Assembly (NCBI GenBank): GCA_965249815.1
Contig: CBDFMV010000003.1
Location: 2,046,001 to 2,110,000, forward strand
Direction: 5' to 3'
DNA: 64,000 nt
Origin: JAJAZB01 sp965249815
GTDB lineage: Bacteria > Bacteroidota > Bacteroidia > Cytophagales > Spirosomataceae
The position numbers and the translations under genes were made by a program. The notes beneath the pieces are model-generated. The model was not told the DNA's origin and searched no databases. It worked only from the letters and a program-made list of their open reading frames with translations. Numbering within the stretch: position 1 is the first letter of the stretch; every line of letters starts with the position of its first letter. This document shows positions 1 to 9,039 of the stretch, piece by piece.

Positions 1-1017
1 AAAGCCCGAATTCGGCAGGTTTTTGCCAAAGAAACCGTTGATTTTCAGTTCCTGACCCTGCTCAACGCCTGGCTTGGGCGGTTGCATGGCGAAATGGTGC
101 TCGACTGCCTGCGCCGCTGGAATGTGCCCGCCGCCGTCGTCGACGTGGTGGCCAGCCACGGGCAAACCGTCTTTCACGCGCCGAAAATCCTGCACGGCCT
201 TGCCGATTTCCCGAATGCCACATTGCAAATCGGCGACGGCGACCACGTGGCCGTCACGACGGGCATCATTACCCTGAGCGATTTCCGGCAGAAACACGTC
301 GCCGCTGGAGGCGAAGGCGCGCCGCTGGCTGTGTACGGCGATTATTTTTTATTCTCGAAACCGGGCGAAAACCGCCTGCTGCTCAACCTGGGGGGCATCG
401 CCAACTTCACCTACCTGCCCGACACCCTCGACGCCTCGGCGGTGTTCACCACCGACACCGGGCCGGGCAACACGCTGCTCGACGCCTTCGTCCGGCAATT
501 TTTCCCCGAAAAAAGTTTTGACGAAAACGGCGAACTGGCCCGGCGCGGCGCGGTGAACGAGGCGCTGCTCCGGATGCTGAAAAGCGAGCCGTTTTTTGAA
601 AAACCGTTTCCGAAAACCACCGGGCCGGAACTCTTCAGCCCGGCGTTCGTACACCGCGCCCAGGCCACCACCGGCACCGAGGCCCTCGGCCCCGAGGATC
701 TGCTCGCCACACTGACCCGGTTCAGCGCCGAAACCGCGACTGAAGCCATGCACCGCGTGATGCAGGAGGGCGCGACGTACCACGCCTACCTCAGCGGCGG
801 CGGGGCGCACAACCCGGTGCTGACCAGCGCGCTACGCGAGTTGCTGCCCGGCGTTTCGTTCGGAAAAACCGACGACCTCGGCATCGCGGGCGACGCCAAG
901 GAAGCCGTGCTCTTCGCCGTGCTGGCCAACGAAACGCTCGCGGGGGGCCTTACGGATTTCGGTAACCGCGAGGGAGTGCCGAGCGTGACGATGGGAAAAA
1001 TCTCGTTTCCGGGATGA
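1..1017 (+). CDS. anmK: Anhydro-N-acetylmuramic acid kinase, 5' end outside window
   Basis: Converts 1,6-anhydro-MurNAc to MurNAc-6-phosphate in cytoplasmic peptidoglycan recycling. The frame is open from base 1, so the start lies upstream; about 338 codons are visible against a usual 360-390, so roughly 30-50 residues are missing. Family motifs are clear: SHGQTVFH near the start, LNLGGIANF, DTGPGNTLLD (ATP/sugar binding) and SGGGAHNP near the C-terminus. The TonB receptor gene follows on the same strand after about 165 bases with its own promoter-like element, so it is probably a separate unit. A GH3/NagZ-type glucosaminidase at the far end of the window belongs to the same recycling pathway. 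Confidence 0.95.
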   Translation, partial: KARIRQVFAKETVDFQFLTLLNAWLGRLHGEMVLDCLRRWNVPAAVVDVVASHGQTVFHAPKILHGLADFPNATLQIGDGDHVAVTTGIITLSDFRQKHVAAGGEGAPLAVYGDYFLFSKPGENRLLLNLGGIANFTYLPDTLDASAVFTTDTGPGNTLLDAFVRQFFPEKSFDENGELARRGAVNEALLRMLKSEPFFEKPFPKTTGPELFSPAFVHRAQATTGTEALGPEDLLATLTRFSAETATEAMHRVMQEGATYHAYLSGGGAHNPVLTSALRELLPGVSFGKTDDLGIAGDAKEAVLFAVLANETLAGGLTDFGNREGVPSVTMGKISFPG

Positions 1018-1139
1018 GAAAGCAGGAACCCGCTTAAATTCGTGTGTCCATTTTCTGTGTTATGAAATTGTTAAATCCAGGCCACCAATCCTTAACCAAC
1101 CCGTAATTTTGGGTTAATACCGGCGTAACAGTGCCGGGG

Positions 1140-1147
1140 TAGTTTTG
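1140..1147 (+). promoter_or_regulatory. Candidate Bacteroidota -7 element upstream of the TonB receptor
   Basis: TAGTTTTG matches the TAnnTTTG -7 consensus and sits 36 bases before the preferred ATG. A second match (TAATTTTG, 1104-1111) lies between the short arms TTAACC and GGGTTAA, a possible operator. No good TTTG -33 box is at the right distance from either. Confidence 0.35.
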
Positions 1148-1183
1148 CGGCGTCATTTCACCAGATGAGTGACGCACACCAAT

Positions 1184-4078
1184 ATGAACCGCAAAACTTT
1201 ATTAACCCTTTCGCTTTCAGCGCTCTCGGCGCTGAGCACATTCGCCCAGACGGGCACCCTCCGGGGAACCATCAAGGACCTTAAATCGAAAGAAGCCATC
1301 ATCGGCGCCACCGTGCGGGTGGACGGTACCCAACTCGGGGCCAGCACCGATGTGGAAGGTAACTTCACGGTAGGCAATGTGCCCGCCGGGACGCACGTGG
1401 TTATCGTCTCGTACATTTCGTATCAAACGAAAACAATTCGTGGGGTACGCATTGAGTCGGGCAACACCACCCAGATTGAAACCGAACTGGCCGAAGAAGG
1501 CAAGGCGCTCCAGGAGGTGATTGTGACCGGCAGCCGGGCCACCAACACCGAGGTGGCCGTTATCACCGAAATCAAGCAGTTGAAGCCCATCGCGGTGGGC
1601 ATCTCGGCAGCGCAGATTCAGAAATCGCAGGACCGCGACGCCGCCGCCGCCATCCGCCGGGTGCCGGGCGTGAGCATCGTCGACAACCGCTTCGTACTCG
1701 TGCGCGGGCTGGGGTCGCGCTACAACTCGGTGCTCATCAACGACCTCATCACGCCTTCGACCGAAGTAGATACCCGCTCGTTTTCGTTCGACCTGGTGCC
1801 CAGCAACATCCTGGATCGGATAATCATCTACAAATCAGGATCGGCCGAATTACCCGGCGATTTTGCGGGTGGCGTCATCAAGATTTATACCAAGAAGCGC
1901 CCCCCCCGTAACTTCACCGACGTAGGCCTCACGATGGGCTACCGCCCCAACACGACGGGCCAGAGCGTACAAACCCAGACCCGAAGCGGTGCCAACTGGC
2001 TGGGGTTGTGGGGTAAAGACCAGCAACTGCCGACGAGTTTCCCTGGTAGCGCCCGTGAGTTCAACAACCTGAGTCCACTTCAGCGGGCCGCGTTTGGCAA
2101 GCTATTGCCCAATAGCTGGGGCCTGAAGCAAGTTACTGTTTCGCCCGATGTGCGCCTGGCGGTTAACCTGGGACGTCGCTTCGACGTCGGCGACGTGCTC
2201 GTCAGCAACCTGACGAGCCTCAACTACGCCAACACCAACCAGGCCACCAATGTGGACCTGCGGCTGTACCAGAACGGAATCACGGCCAACGATTTGTTTG
2301 AGAAGTATACCGACGCCAATTACGCCCGTAGTACCCGCCTCGGGCTGCTGCACAACTGGTCGGCTCGCTTTTCTCCGGTTTTCAACCTGGAATGGAAAAC
2401 GCTGTTCAATCAACTCAGTACGACCGAAACCGTGGTGCGCGACGGACAGCGGGTAGAAGAAGGCTACGACGTACGCAGCTACTCCGAACGGTTTGAGAAC
2501 CGGAGTATTCTGACAACCCAACTGGCCGGCGAACACACCCTCAGTGAACTCACCAAGCTAAACTGGATTGCCGGATTTGGGTACACAGGCCGCTGGGAAC
2601 CCGATTGGAAACGCGTTCGCTACCAGCGCGTGACCGGCCTGAGCGGCACGGATGGGAAATTGGTAGATTACCAGATTGCCGCCCCCAATGACCCGAACCC
2701 CATCGACGTGGGCCGGTTTTATTCGCGGCTCGGCGAGCGGGTTGGGTCGCTGGCCCTGAACGGCGAGCACACCTTTGGCACGCCCACCAATCGCGAGCCC
2801 AACAAAATCCGCTTCGGGGCGTACGCCGAGCGAAAAGATCGTGACTACTCCGCGCGATTCTATGGGTACCAAACCTTGGGCGATGCATCAGCCGTGACCC
2901 GCCAGAGCATCAACTCGGCGTTCGACGTGAAAAATGTGACGGGTCAGGAGGGAGGCTGGGCCATCAAAGACGGCACCAAGGACTTGGATTCGTACAAAGC
3001 GGCCAGTACCTACCTGGCCGGGTACGTCAGCGGTGACGTGTACATTGGGCCCAAAACCAACCTGACGCTTGGGTTCCGGGGCGAATACAATGACCAGGGT
3101 TTGAAGGCGAACATCGTTGGCCAAACCAAACAATTGGTTTCCAACAAGGTGTTCAGCCCGCTGCCTTCGCTCAACCTGACGTACAAACTCAACGAGCGGC
3201 AAAACCTGCGCCTGGCCTATTCGGCCACCATCAACCGCCCCGAATTCCGCGAACTGGCCCCGTTTAGCTACTTCGATTTTAACCTGCTCGGCGATGTGCG
3301 CGGCAACACCGAACTGAAAACCGCCAACATCCAGAATCTTGATGCAAAGTATGAATTCTACCCAGCACCCAACGAAGTGATCTCGGTGACGGGTTTCTAC
3401 AAGTACTTTAAAAATCCCATCGAGACGTTCCTGCTCCCGCAACCGAACGGCCTGGCGTACACGTTCATCAACGCCGACCATGCTCAAAACTACGGGGTTG
3501 AAATTGAGGTGCGCAAGGGATTTCAGAACGCTGGAAGCACGTTTTTGAAAAATCTTTCGCTCGTTGCCAACGTCTCGCTCATCAAGAGCAGCATCAACTT
3601 GGGCCAGAAAGTAAAAGCCCCTGACCTCAGCGGAGCCATTCAGGACTACGACCTGACGGGCATCACCGACACCAAACGACCCTTGCAAAACCAGTCGCCG
3701 TACCTCGTCAACGTGGGCCTGTACTACGCTGCGCCCAAGTCGGGCTGGCAGGGTAATATTCTTTACAACGTGTTCGGACAACGGATTTTCGCCGTTGGGA
3801 ACCTGCAAAACCCAACCATTTACGAAATGCCCCGGCACGTGATCGACTTGAACCTCACCAAGCAATTCGGCAGGAAAATGGAACTCCGCTTGGGCATTCA
3901 GGACCTGCTCAATCAGTACGTACGTTTTGCGCAGGACTTCAACCGCGACGGCAAAATCGGTAAGGACGTTACCTCGCAAATGGCCACGGCCGACCAGGAT
4001 TACCGGAAGTTCAAGCGGGGCAGCTACGTAACCCTGACGGCGGTGTACACCTTCGGTCGTCAAACCCTAATTCCTTAA
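1184..4078 (+). CDS. TonB-dependent outer-membrane receptor with CarboxypepD_reg domain
   Basis: Outer-membrane active transporter of 964 residues. An N-terminal signal peptide (MNRKTLLTL..., ending near STFAQ) is followed by a carboxypeptidase-regulatory-like beta-sandwich (about 27-110, starting TGTLRGTIKD), a plug domain (about 125-240, containing VRGLGSRYNSVLIN) and a long beta-barrel ending in YTFGRQTLIP. The frame could start five codons earlier at a GTG (1169), but the ATG at 1184 begins a proper signal peptide. No SusD-like gene follows. Instead a beta-helix lipoprotein starts 39 bases downstream and is probably co-transcribed. The substrate cannot be told from sequence. Confidence 0.93.
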   Translation: MNRKTLLTLSLSALSALSTFAQTGTLRGTIKDLKSKEAIIGATVRVDGTQLGASTDVEGNFTVGNVPAGTHVVIVSYISYQTKTIRGVRIESGNTTQIETELAEEGKALQEVIVTGSRATNTEVAVITEIKQLKPIAVGISAAQIQKSQDRDAAAAIRRVPGVSIVDNRFVLVRGLGSRYNSVLINDLITPSTEVDTRSFSFDLVPSNILDRIIIYKSGSAELPGDFAGGVIKIYTKKRPPRNFTDVGLTMGYRPNTTGQSVQTQTRSGANWLGLWGKDQQLPTSFPGSAREFNNLSPLQRAAFGKLLPNSWGLKQVTVSPDVRLAVNLGRRFDVGDVLVSNLTSLNYANTNQATNVDLRLYQNGITANDLFEKYTDANYARSTRLGLLHNWSARFSPVFNLEWKTLFNQLSTTETVVRDGQRVEEGYDVRSYSERFENRSILTTQLAGEHTLSELTKLNWIAGFGYTGRWEPDWKRVRYQRVTGLSGTDGKLVDYQIAAPNDPNPIDVGRFYSRLGERVGSLALNGEHTFGTPTNREPNKIRFGAYAERKDRDYSARFYGYQTLGDASAVTRQSINSAFDVKNVTGQEGGWAIKDGTKDLDSYKAASTYLAGYVSGDVYIGPKTNLTLGFRGEYNDQGLKANIVGQTKQLVSNKVFSPLPSLNLTYKLNERQNLRLAYSATINRPEFRELAPFSYFDFNLLGDVRGNTELKTANIQNLDAKYEFYPAPNEVISVTGFYKYFKNPIETFLLPQPNGLAYTFINADHAQNYGVEIEVRKGFQNAGSTFLKNLSLVANVSLIKSSINLGQKVKAPDLSGAIQDYDLTGITDTKRPLQNQSPYLVNVGLYYAAPKSGWQGNILYNVFGQRIFAVGNLQNPTIYEMPRHVIDLNLTKQFGRKMELRLGIQDLLNQYVRFAQDFNRDGKIGKDVTSQMATADQDYRKFKRGSYVTLTAVYTFGRQTLIP

Positions 4079-4117
4079 TTAAACCTGACTAACTAAAAAC
4101 CAACTTAAACCACACGT

Positions 4118-5791
4118 ATGCAACGTTTTCAACGCTGGCAGTACACACTGCTTCTATTGGTAGGTCTTCTGGTGACGATTGTGGCCTGTAAAAACAACAG
4201 TGACCCCGAGCCAGTGCTGGGCATCACGAGTTTTACGCCGACGGGTGCTTCTCCGGGCGCGGAGGTGACGATTACGGGGACGAAATTCAGCCCGACGGCT
4301 GCCAGTAATGTGGTGCTGTTCGGCACGGTTCCCGCCGAAGTAAAATCGGCCACCGAAACCCAGCTCGTCGTGTTAGTGCCGGTTGGCGCGGGTAGTGGCC
4401 CCATCTCGGTCACAAGCGGCGGCGCGACCGTCCAGAGTACGGCCAGCTTCACGCCGGGTGCCCGTCCGGTGGTCGAAGTGGTGGGTGATATAAAAACCAA
4501 CACCACCTGGTCGAACAAGAACATCTACCTGCTCAAGGGCTTCGTGTACGTGAACAGCGGAGCTACGCTGACGATTGAAAAAGGCACGCTCATCAAAGGG
4601 GCTGTTCCCGGCGACGATCCGAGCGGTGCGCAGAAAGGCGGCACCCTGACCGTTGAGCAAGGCGGTAAAATCATCGCCATCGGGACCCCGGATCAGCCCA
4701 TCGTCTTTACTTCCAACAAACCCAAAGGCCAGCGCAACTACGGCGATTGGGGTGGACTCGTACTGGTCGGAAAAGCCCCCCATAACCAGGCCAGCGCAAC
4801 CGGTCTCGAAGGGGGCCTGCGTGGTACGATGGGAACGTTCAGCGACATCAACGACAACTCCGGTACGCTCCAGTACGTGCGCATCGAATTTGGCGGAATC
4901 GCCCTGACCCAGGTAGCCAACAGCGAAATCAACGGCCTGACGCTCTACGGTGTGGGCGCCGGTACCACCATTGATCACGTTCAGGTTTCGTACAGCGGCG
5001 ATGATTCCTACGAGTGGTTCGGGGGTACGGTCAACGCCAAATACCTCATTGCCCTCCGTGGCTGGGACGACGACTGGGACACCGACTGGGGCTGGAGCGG
5101 CAAAGTGCAGTATGGCGTGGCCCTGCGCGACCCGCAGGTAGCCGACCAATCGGCCTCCAACGGGTTCGAGTCGGACAACTTCAATCCCGGCGAACCGGCC
5201 ACCGGCCCCAACGTGGGCCTGCCACTGACCGAAGGAATTTTTGCCAACATGAGCAACTTCGTCTTTAACGCGGCACCCTCCGCCGACAAGACGGCCAAAG
5301 GCAGCGGCTCCTTTCAAGCCGGGATGCACATTCGCCGCAACACCGCCCTGAGCGTATTCAACTCACTACTGGTGGGTTATCCCGAAGGGTTGCGCCTCGA
5401 CGGCACCGCCACGGGAACGCTGGCCAACGCCAACGCCGACAAGATTCAACTCCGGGGCATTGTCTTTGCCAACATGGGCAAAGATTTCGTGGGCAAAGGC
5501 GTCATTACCGATCAGCAGGCAGCGGATTTCTTCAACAAAACGGGCAATACGAACCAGGTCATCAAAACGGCGGATTTGGGCACGTTGCTCCTCAACTCGG
5601 CCAGTTTCAACCTGACGGCCCCCAGTTTCCTCCCCCAAACCGCTTCGCCCCTGCTGACGGGAGCCGTCTGGACGGGTAAAGGAGCCGACGCGTTCTTTAC
5701 GAAGGAGCCGTTCCGGGGTGCGTTTGGCGCGACCGACTGGACCAAAGGCTGGGCCAACTGGGATCCACAAAACGCCGACTACGACAAATAA
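4118..5791 (+). CDS. Surface lipoprotein with IPT/TIG domain and parallel beta-helix
   Basis: 557 residues. The hydrophobic N-terminus ends in a lipobox (TIVAC, Cys about 24), then an IPT/TIG immunoglobulin-like domain (about 35-110, ITSFTPTGASPGAEVTITG), then a long repetitive region rich in Gly/Asn/Asp turns typical of right-handed parallel beta-helices. Aromatic/acidic clusters such as WDDDWDTDWGW suggest a ligand or metal site. It lies just behind the TonB receptor and ahead of a terminator, so the two probably form a transporter plus surface-binding pair that replaces the usual SusC/SusD arrangement. That role is inference. Confidence 0.8.
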   Translation: MQRFQRWQYTLLLLVGLLVTIVACKNNSDPEPVLGITSFTPTGASPGAEVTITGTKFSPTAASNVVLFGTVPAEVKSATETQLVVLVPVGAGSGPISVTSGGATVQSTASFTPGARPVVEVVGDIKTNTTWSNKNIYLLKGFVYVNSGATLTIEKGTLIKGAVPGDDPSGAQKGGTLTVEQGGKIIAIGTPDQPIVFTSNKPKGQRNYGDWGGLVLVGKAPHNQASATGLEGGLRGTMGTFSDINDNSGTLQYVRIEFGGIALTQVANSEINGLTLYGVGAGTTIDHVQVSYSGDDSYEWFGGTVNAKYLIALRGWDDDWDTDWGWSGKVQYGVALRDPQVADQSASNGFESDNFNPGEPATGPNVGLPLTEGIFANMSNFVFNAAPSADKTAKGSGSFQAGMHIRRNTALSVFNSLLVGYPEGLRLDGTATGTLANANADKIQLRGIVFANMGKDFVGKGVITDQQAADFFNKTGNTNQVIKTADLGTLLLNSASFNLTAPSFLPQTASPLLTGAVWTGKGADAFFTKEPFRGAFGATDWTKGWANWDPQNADYDK

Positions 5792-5825
5792 GATTTTCCA
5801 ATTTCATATTGGTGTTGCTGAAAAG

Positions 5826-5856
5826 CCGGTGCCTTTGGTGCCGGTTTTTCTTTTTT
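5826..5856 (+). terminator. Rho-independent terminator after the receptor/lipoprotein pair
   Basis: An 8-bp stem CCGGTGCC / GGTGCCGG (two G-U pairs in RNA) with a TTT loop is followed by a T-rich run (5845-5856). Confidence 0.75.
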
Positions 5857-5870
5857 GGCCGAACAAAAGT

Positions 5871-5938
5871 GTCACGCAGAGGCGCGGAGGCGTAGAGAAA
5901 CTACATGAATCCTCTCCACCTCCGCGCCTCTGCGTGAC
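5871..5938. repeat. Inverted repeat with octamer arms between convergent genes
   Basis: Left arm 5871-5890 and right arm 5919-5938 are perfect 20-bp reverse complements. The left side (to 5897) reads as degenerate 8-bp units of type GCGCRGAG. The right arm stops two bases before the stop codon of the SDR gene on the other strand. One of the family of word-array inverted repeats in this window. Confidence 0.9.
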
Positions 5939-5940
5939 AT

Positions 5941-6735
5941 TCATTGCTTTAACTCCTCTTGCCGCTTCAACCCTTTTTTCACCAGCGAAGCCGTGAGCCG
6001 GTGGCCGAGGACCGGGAAGAGGTTGCCGAGTTTGCCGAGCCAGCCCCGGCTGCGCGGCACCAGAATCTCCCATTCGTTCCGCCCCAGCGCTCGCTCGAAT
6101 ACGGCGTACTCCACGTCTTCCACCGTCAGAATTTTGTTCCCCGAAAACGTCAGCGCCGCCGCCGGGTCGGGCAATTGCTGGGTTAGCATGGCCGTATCGA
6201 CCAGATCGGGGCACACGACCGACGCGTACACGCCCTTTTGCCGCAGTTCATAGGCGATGGCGAGCGTAAAACTGCGCACGGCGGCCTTCGTGGCCGAGTA
6301 CACCGCCAGCCCGTGAATCGGGGCCACACCTGCCAGCGACGCCACATTGATCAGGTGCCCGTGGCCCTGCGCGGCCATGACCCGCGCCGCCAGCCGCGAA
6401 CCAAAAAGTACTCCTTTCAGATTCACATCAACCTGCAAATCAATGGCTTCCGTCGTCAGGGTTTCAACGAAACCCGGCACGATGACGCCCGCGTTGTTGA
6501 CGAGCACGTTGAGGGTGCCAAATTTCCGGAGCGTCAGCGCCATCACGCGTTCCCAGTCGGCGGCGCTGGTCACGTCGAGGCGCTCGGCGAGGTAGCGGGC
6601 CGGTTCCCAGGCGTCGGTGTGCGGCATCGGGGCCACGTCCGTGGCAACGACGTGGTAGCCCTTTTCGTAAAAAACCTGCGAAAGGTGCCGCCCAATGCCC
6701 TGAGCGCAGCCGGTGAGGAAAACGGTTTTTGCCAC
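5941..6735 (-). CDS. Short-chain dehydrogenase/reductase
   Basis: NAD(P)-dependent oxidoreductase of 264 residues, classical SDR. The cofactor motif TGCAQGIG is at about residue 8, NNAG at about 90, the catalytic Ser in NVASLAG and Tyr/Lys in YSATK near 160. Length and motif order fit a complete single-domain enzyme. It is divergent from the GDSL gene and convergent with the lipoprotein gene. The substrate is unknown. Confidence 0.9.
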   Translation of the reverse strand: MAKTVFLTGCAQGIGRHLSQVFYEKGYHVVATDVAPMPHTDAWEPARYLAERLDVTSAADWERVMALTLRKFGTLNVLVNNAGVIVPGFVETLTTEAIDLQVDVNLKGVLFGSRLAARVMAAQGHGHLINVASLAGVAPIHGLAVYSATKAAVRSFTLAIAYELRQKGVYASVVCPDLVDTAMLTQQLPDPAAALTFSGNKILTVEDVEYAVFERALGRNEWEILVPRSRGWLGKLGNLFPVLGHRLTASLVKKGLKRQEELKQ

Positions 6736-6797
6736 GGCGGTGGGTTTCGTTTAGTTTTTGCGGAAAATACTGCAATTTTGACGACAACCCGCGCCCC

Positions 6798-7637
6798 ATG
6801 CTTTACCTATCCCTCGCCGTCGTGCTCCTGTTTGCCGGTTTGCTGGCCTTGCTGCTCCGGGGCGAGGCCCGGCTCTACCGCCCCGACGCCCGCTACCCGC
6901 GCCCGGAAGCCGTAATTCCCGGCAAACCCTGCCTCATTTGCGCGGGCGACAGCCTCACCCACGGCAACATCAGCGCCAATTACGTGGAGTTGCTGGCCCG
7001 GCAGCTTCCGGATTGGCAGGTGTTCAACGCGGGCATCAACTCCGATTTAGCCGAAACCCTGCTCCGCCGCCTTGACGACGTGGTCGCCGTAAAACCCAAC
7101 GTGGTGACCGTACTCATTGGCACCAACGACGTGAACGCTACCCTGAGCCGGGCCGCCCTGCGGAGTTACCACCGCCACGGCAAAACCACCGGTCAACCCG
7201 ACCACGGGCGTTTTCGCCGCAACCTGACCGACGTCGTACGGCGGCTCAAAACGGAAACCACCGCCCGCATTGCGCTGCTTTCCCTGCCCCCGATGGGCGA
7301 AGACCTGACGCACGAAGCCAACCACCGCGCCGATTTTTACAGCAAACTCATTCGGGAAATTGCAAAAACCGAAGGCGTGACCTACCTGCCGCTGCGCGAA
7401 CGGATGACCGCCGAACTGAGGCTACAACCGTCGCGGTCGGCGATTCGGTTTGAAGAAACGATTTCGGCGGTGTTCGTCGCGGCCCTCCTGCGGCACGTTT
7501 TCGGCTGGAGTTACGACCGCATCGCCGCCCGCCACGACCACCGCTTCCTGACCGACACCCTACACCTGAACAGCGCAGGCGCGGCGCTCGTCGCCGAACT
7601 CGTTGCCACGGACGTGAAAAATCCTGTAAAGCTATGA
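6798..7637 (+). CDS. SGNH/GDSL-family hydrolase with N-terminal membrane anchor
   Basis: Esterase/lipase-type hydrolase of 279 residues. Starting at the ATG at 6798 gives a clean N-terminal hydrophobic helix (LYLSLAVVLLFAGLLALLL), so the catalytic domain probably faces the periplasm. SGNH blocks are present: GDSLTHG (nucleophile Ser), NAGINSD (Gly), GTNDV (Asn) and DTLHLN (Asp/His) near the C-terminus. Its stop codon overlaps the start of the next gene (ATGA), so translation with the monooxygenase is coupled. Confidence 0.88.
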   Translation: MLYLSLAVVLLFAGLLALLLRGEARLYRPDARYPRPEAVIPGKPCLICAGDSLTHGNISANYVELLARQLPDWQVFNAGINSDLAETLLRRLDDVVAVKPNVVTVLIGTNDVNATLSRAALRSYHRHGKTTGQPDHGRFRRNLTDVVRRLKTETTARIALLSLPPMGEDLTHEANHRADFYSKLIREIAKTEGVTYLPLRERMTAELRLQPSRSAIRFEETISAVFVAALLRHVFGWSYDRIAARHDHRFLTDTLHLNSAGAALVAELVATDVKNPVKL

Positions 7638-8965
7638 ATCCAGTGAATCAAGCCGGGCCGCCGGGCGGTTCAGACAAAGTCGCCATCATCGGGGCCGGTT
7701 CGTCCGGCATTGCAGCCGCCAAGATTTTCCGGGAAGCGGGCATCGCCTTCGATTGCTTCGAGAAAGGCTCGGCCCTGGGCGGCAACTGGCGCTACAACAA
7801 CGACAACGGCCTGTCGTCGGCCTACCGCTCGCTGCACATCAACACCAACCGGATGGTGATGGCCTACAGCGATTTTCCGATGCCCGCCCACTACCCCATG
7901 TTTCCGCACCATAGCCACATCATCCGGTATTTCGAGGATTACGCCCGGCATTTCGGCATTGCCGACCGCATCACCTACAACACCGAGGTGCTGAACGTGC
8001 GGCCCAACCCGGGCGGCGGCTACCACGTCACCACGAGCCGGGGCGAGGGCGACTACCAGAGCGTCGTCGTGGCCAACGGGCATCACTGGTCGCCAAGGTT
8101 TCCCGACCCGCCGTTTCCCGGAACCTTCACCGGCGAAACCCTGCACTCGCATTTTTACAAAACCCCCGACCAGATCGACGGCAAAAACATCGTCATCGTC
8201 GGCATTGGCAATTCGGCGGTGGACATCGCCTGCGAAGCCGCCCGCCTCCACACGGGCCGCGTGACCATCAGCACCCGCAGCGGGGCGTACATTCTGCCCA
8301 ACTGGATTTGGGACAAACCCTTCGACTCGCTCGCCAACCCAATTACTGCCAAACTGCCGATGGCCGTGCAGCGCTGGCTGCTTAAAACCACGCTCAAACT
8401 GGCCCACGGCGACCAGCGGGCCTACGGCGTGCCCGTGCCCAACCGCCCGCCGCTGGCCGAGCACCCGACCGTTTCGCAGGATTTGCTGGCCCTGGCCGGG
8501 CGCGGGGCGATTCAGTTCAAACCCAACATCCGGGAATTTCGGGGGAAAACCGTCGTATTCGAGGATGGAACGACCGAGGAGGCCGATTTGGTGATCTACG
8601 CGACGGGTTACAAGGTGTCGTTCCCGTTTTTCGAGCCGGATTTCCTGAACGTCGAGCAGCAAAACAACCTCGAACTCTACCGGCGCGTCGTGCACCCCGA
8701 TCACCCAGGGCTGTATTTTCTGGCCTTTATTCAGCCCCTGGGGGCCATCATGCCGCTGGCCGAGGTGCAAAGCCGGTGGCTGGCGAAACTCCTCACGGAC
8801 GAATGCCGCCTGCCCGACCGCGAAACGATGCTCCGCGTCATCGAAGCCGACCGGGCGGCGCTGCGGCGGCGGTACAAGCAGTCGCCCCGGCACACGTTTC
8901 AGGTGGATTTTCACCCGTACCGGGAAAGTATTTTGCGGGAAATGAAGAAAATGCGCGTGCGCTGA
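7634..8965 (+). CDS. Flavin-containing monooxygenase
   Basis: FAD/NADPH monooxygenase of 443 residues. The N-terminal Rossmann motif IIGAGSSGIAAAK binds FAD, a second motif IVGIGNSAVD (about residue 190) binds NADPH, and ATGY near residue 328 is the conserved C-terminal FMO motif. FTGETLHSHFY occupies the position of the FMO/BVMO fingerprint. It overlaps the GDSL gene by 4 bases (ATGA). The final four codons and stop lie inside the left arm of a 24-bp inverted repeat. The substrate is unknown; Baeyer-Villiger or N-oxidation chemistry are both possible. Confidence 0.9.
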   Translation: MNPVNQAGPPGGSDKVAIIGAGSSGIAAAKIFREAGIAFDCFEKGSALGGNWRYNNDNGLSSAYRSLHINTNRMVMAYSDFPMPAHYPMFPHHSHIIRYFEDYARHFGIADRITYNTEVLNVRPNPGGGYHVTTSRGEGDYQSVVVANGHHWSPRFPDPPFPGTFTGETLHSHFYKTPDQIDGKNIVIVGIGNSAVDIACEAARLHTGRVTISTRSGAYILPNWIWDKPFDSLANPITAKLPMAVQRWLLKTTLKLAHGDQRAYGVPVPNRPPLAEHPTVSQDLLALAGRGAIQFKPNIREFRGKTVVFEDGTTEEADLVIYATGYKVSFPFFEPDFLNVEQQNNLELYRRVVHPDHPGLYFLAFIQPLGAIMPLAEVQSRWLAKLLTDECRLPDRETMLRVIEADRAALRRRYKQSPRHTFQVDFHPYRESILREMKKMRVR

Positions 8966-9007
8966 CGTGCCTCCGGTCTCCGTGGCACGTCAGCGCACGC
9001 GCATTTT
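8948..9007. terminator. 24-bp perfect inverted repeat overlapping the FMO stop codon
   Basis: Arms 8948-8971 and 8984-9007 are perfect reverse complements with a 12-base loop. The left arm contains the last codons and TGA of the monooxygenase. The right arm ends in TTTT, so the structure can terminate transcription and also protect the 3' end. Confidence 0.75.
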
Positions 9008-9039
9008 TCGATGGAAAAATCAACGAAAACCCAACGACG

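Noticed and set aside
2888..4063. 391-codon minus-strand open frame inside the TonB receptor gene
   Set aside because: Antisense shadow of a GC-rich gene; the plus-strand frame has a full domain architecture and signal peptide.
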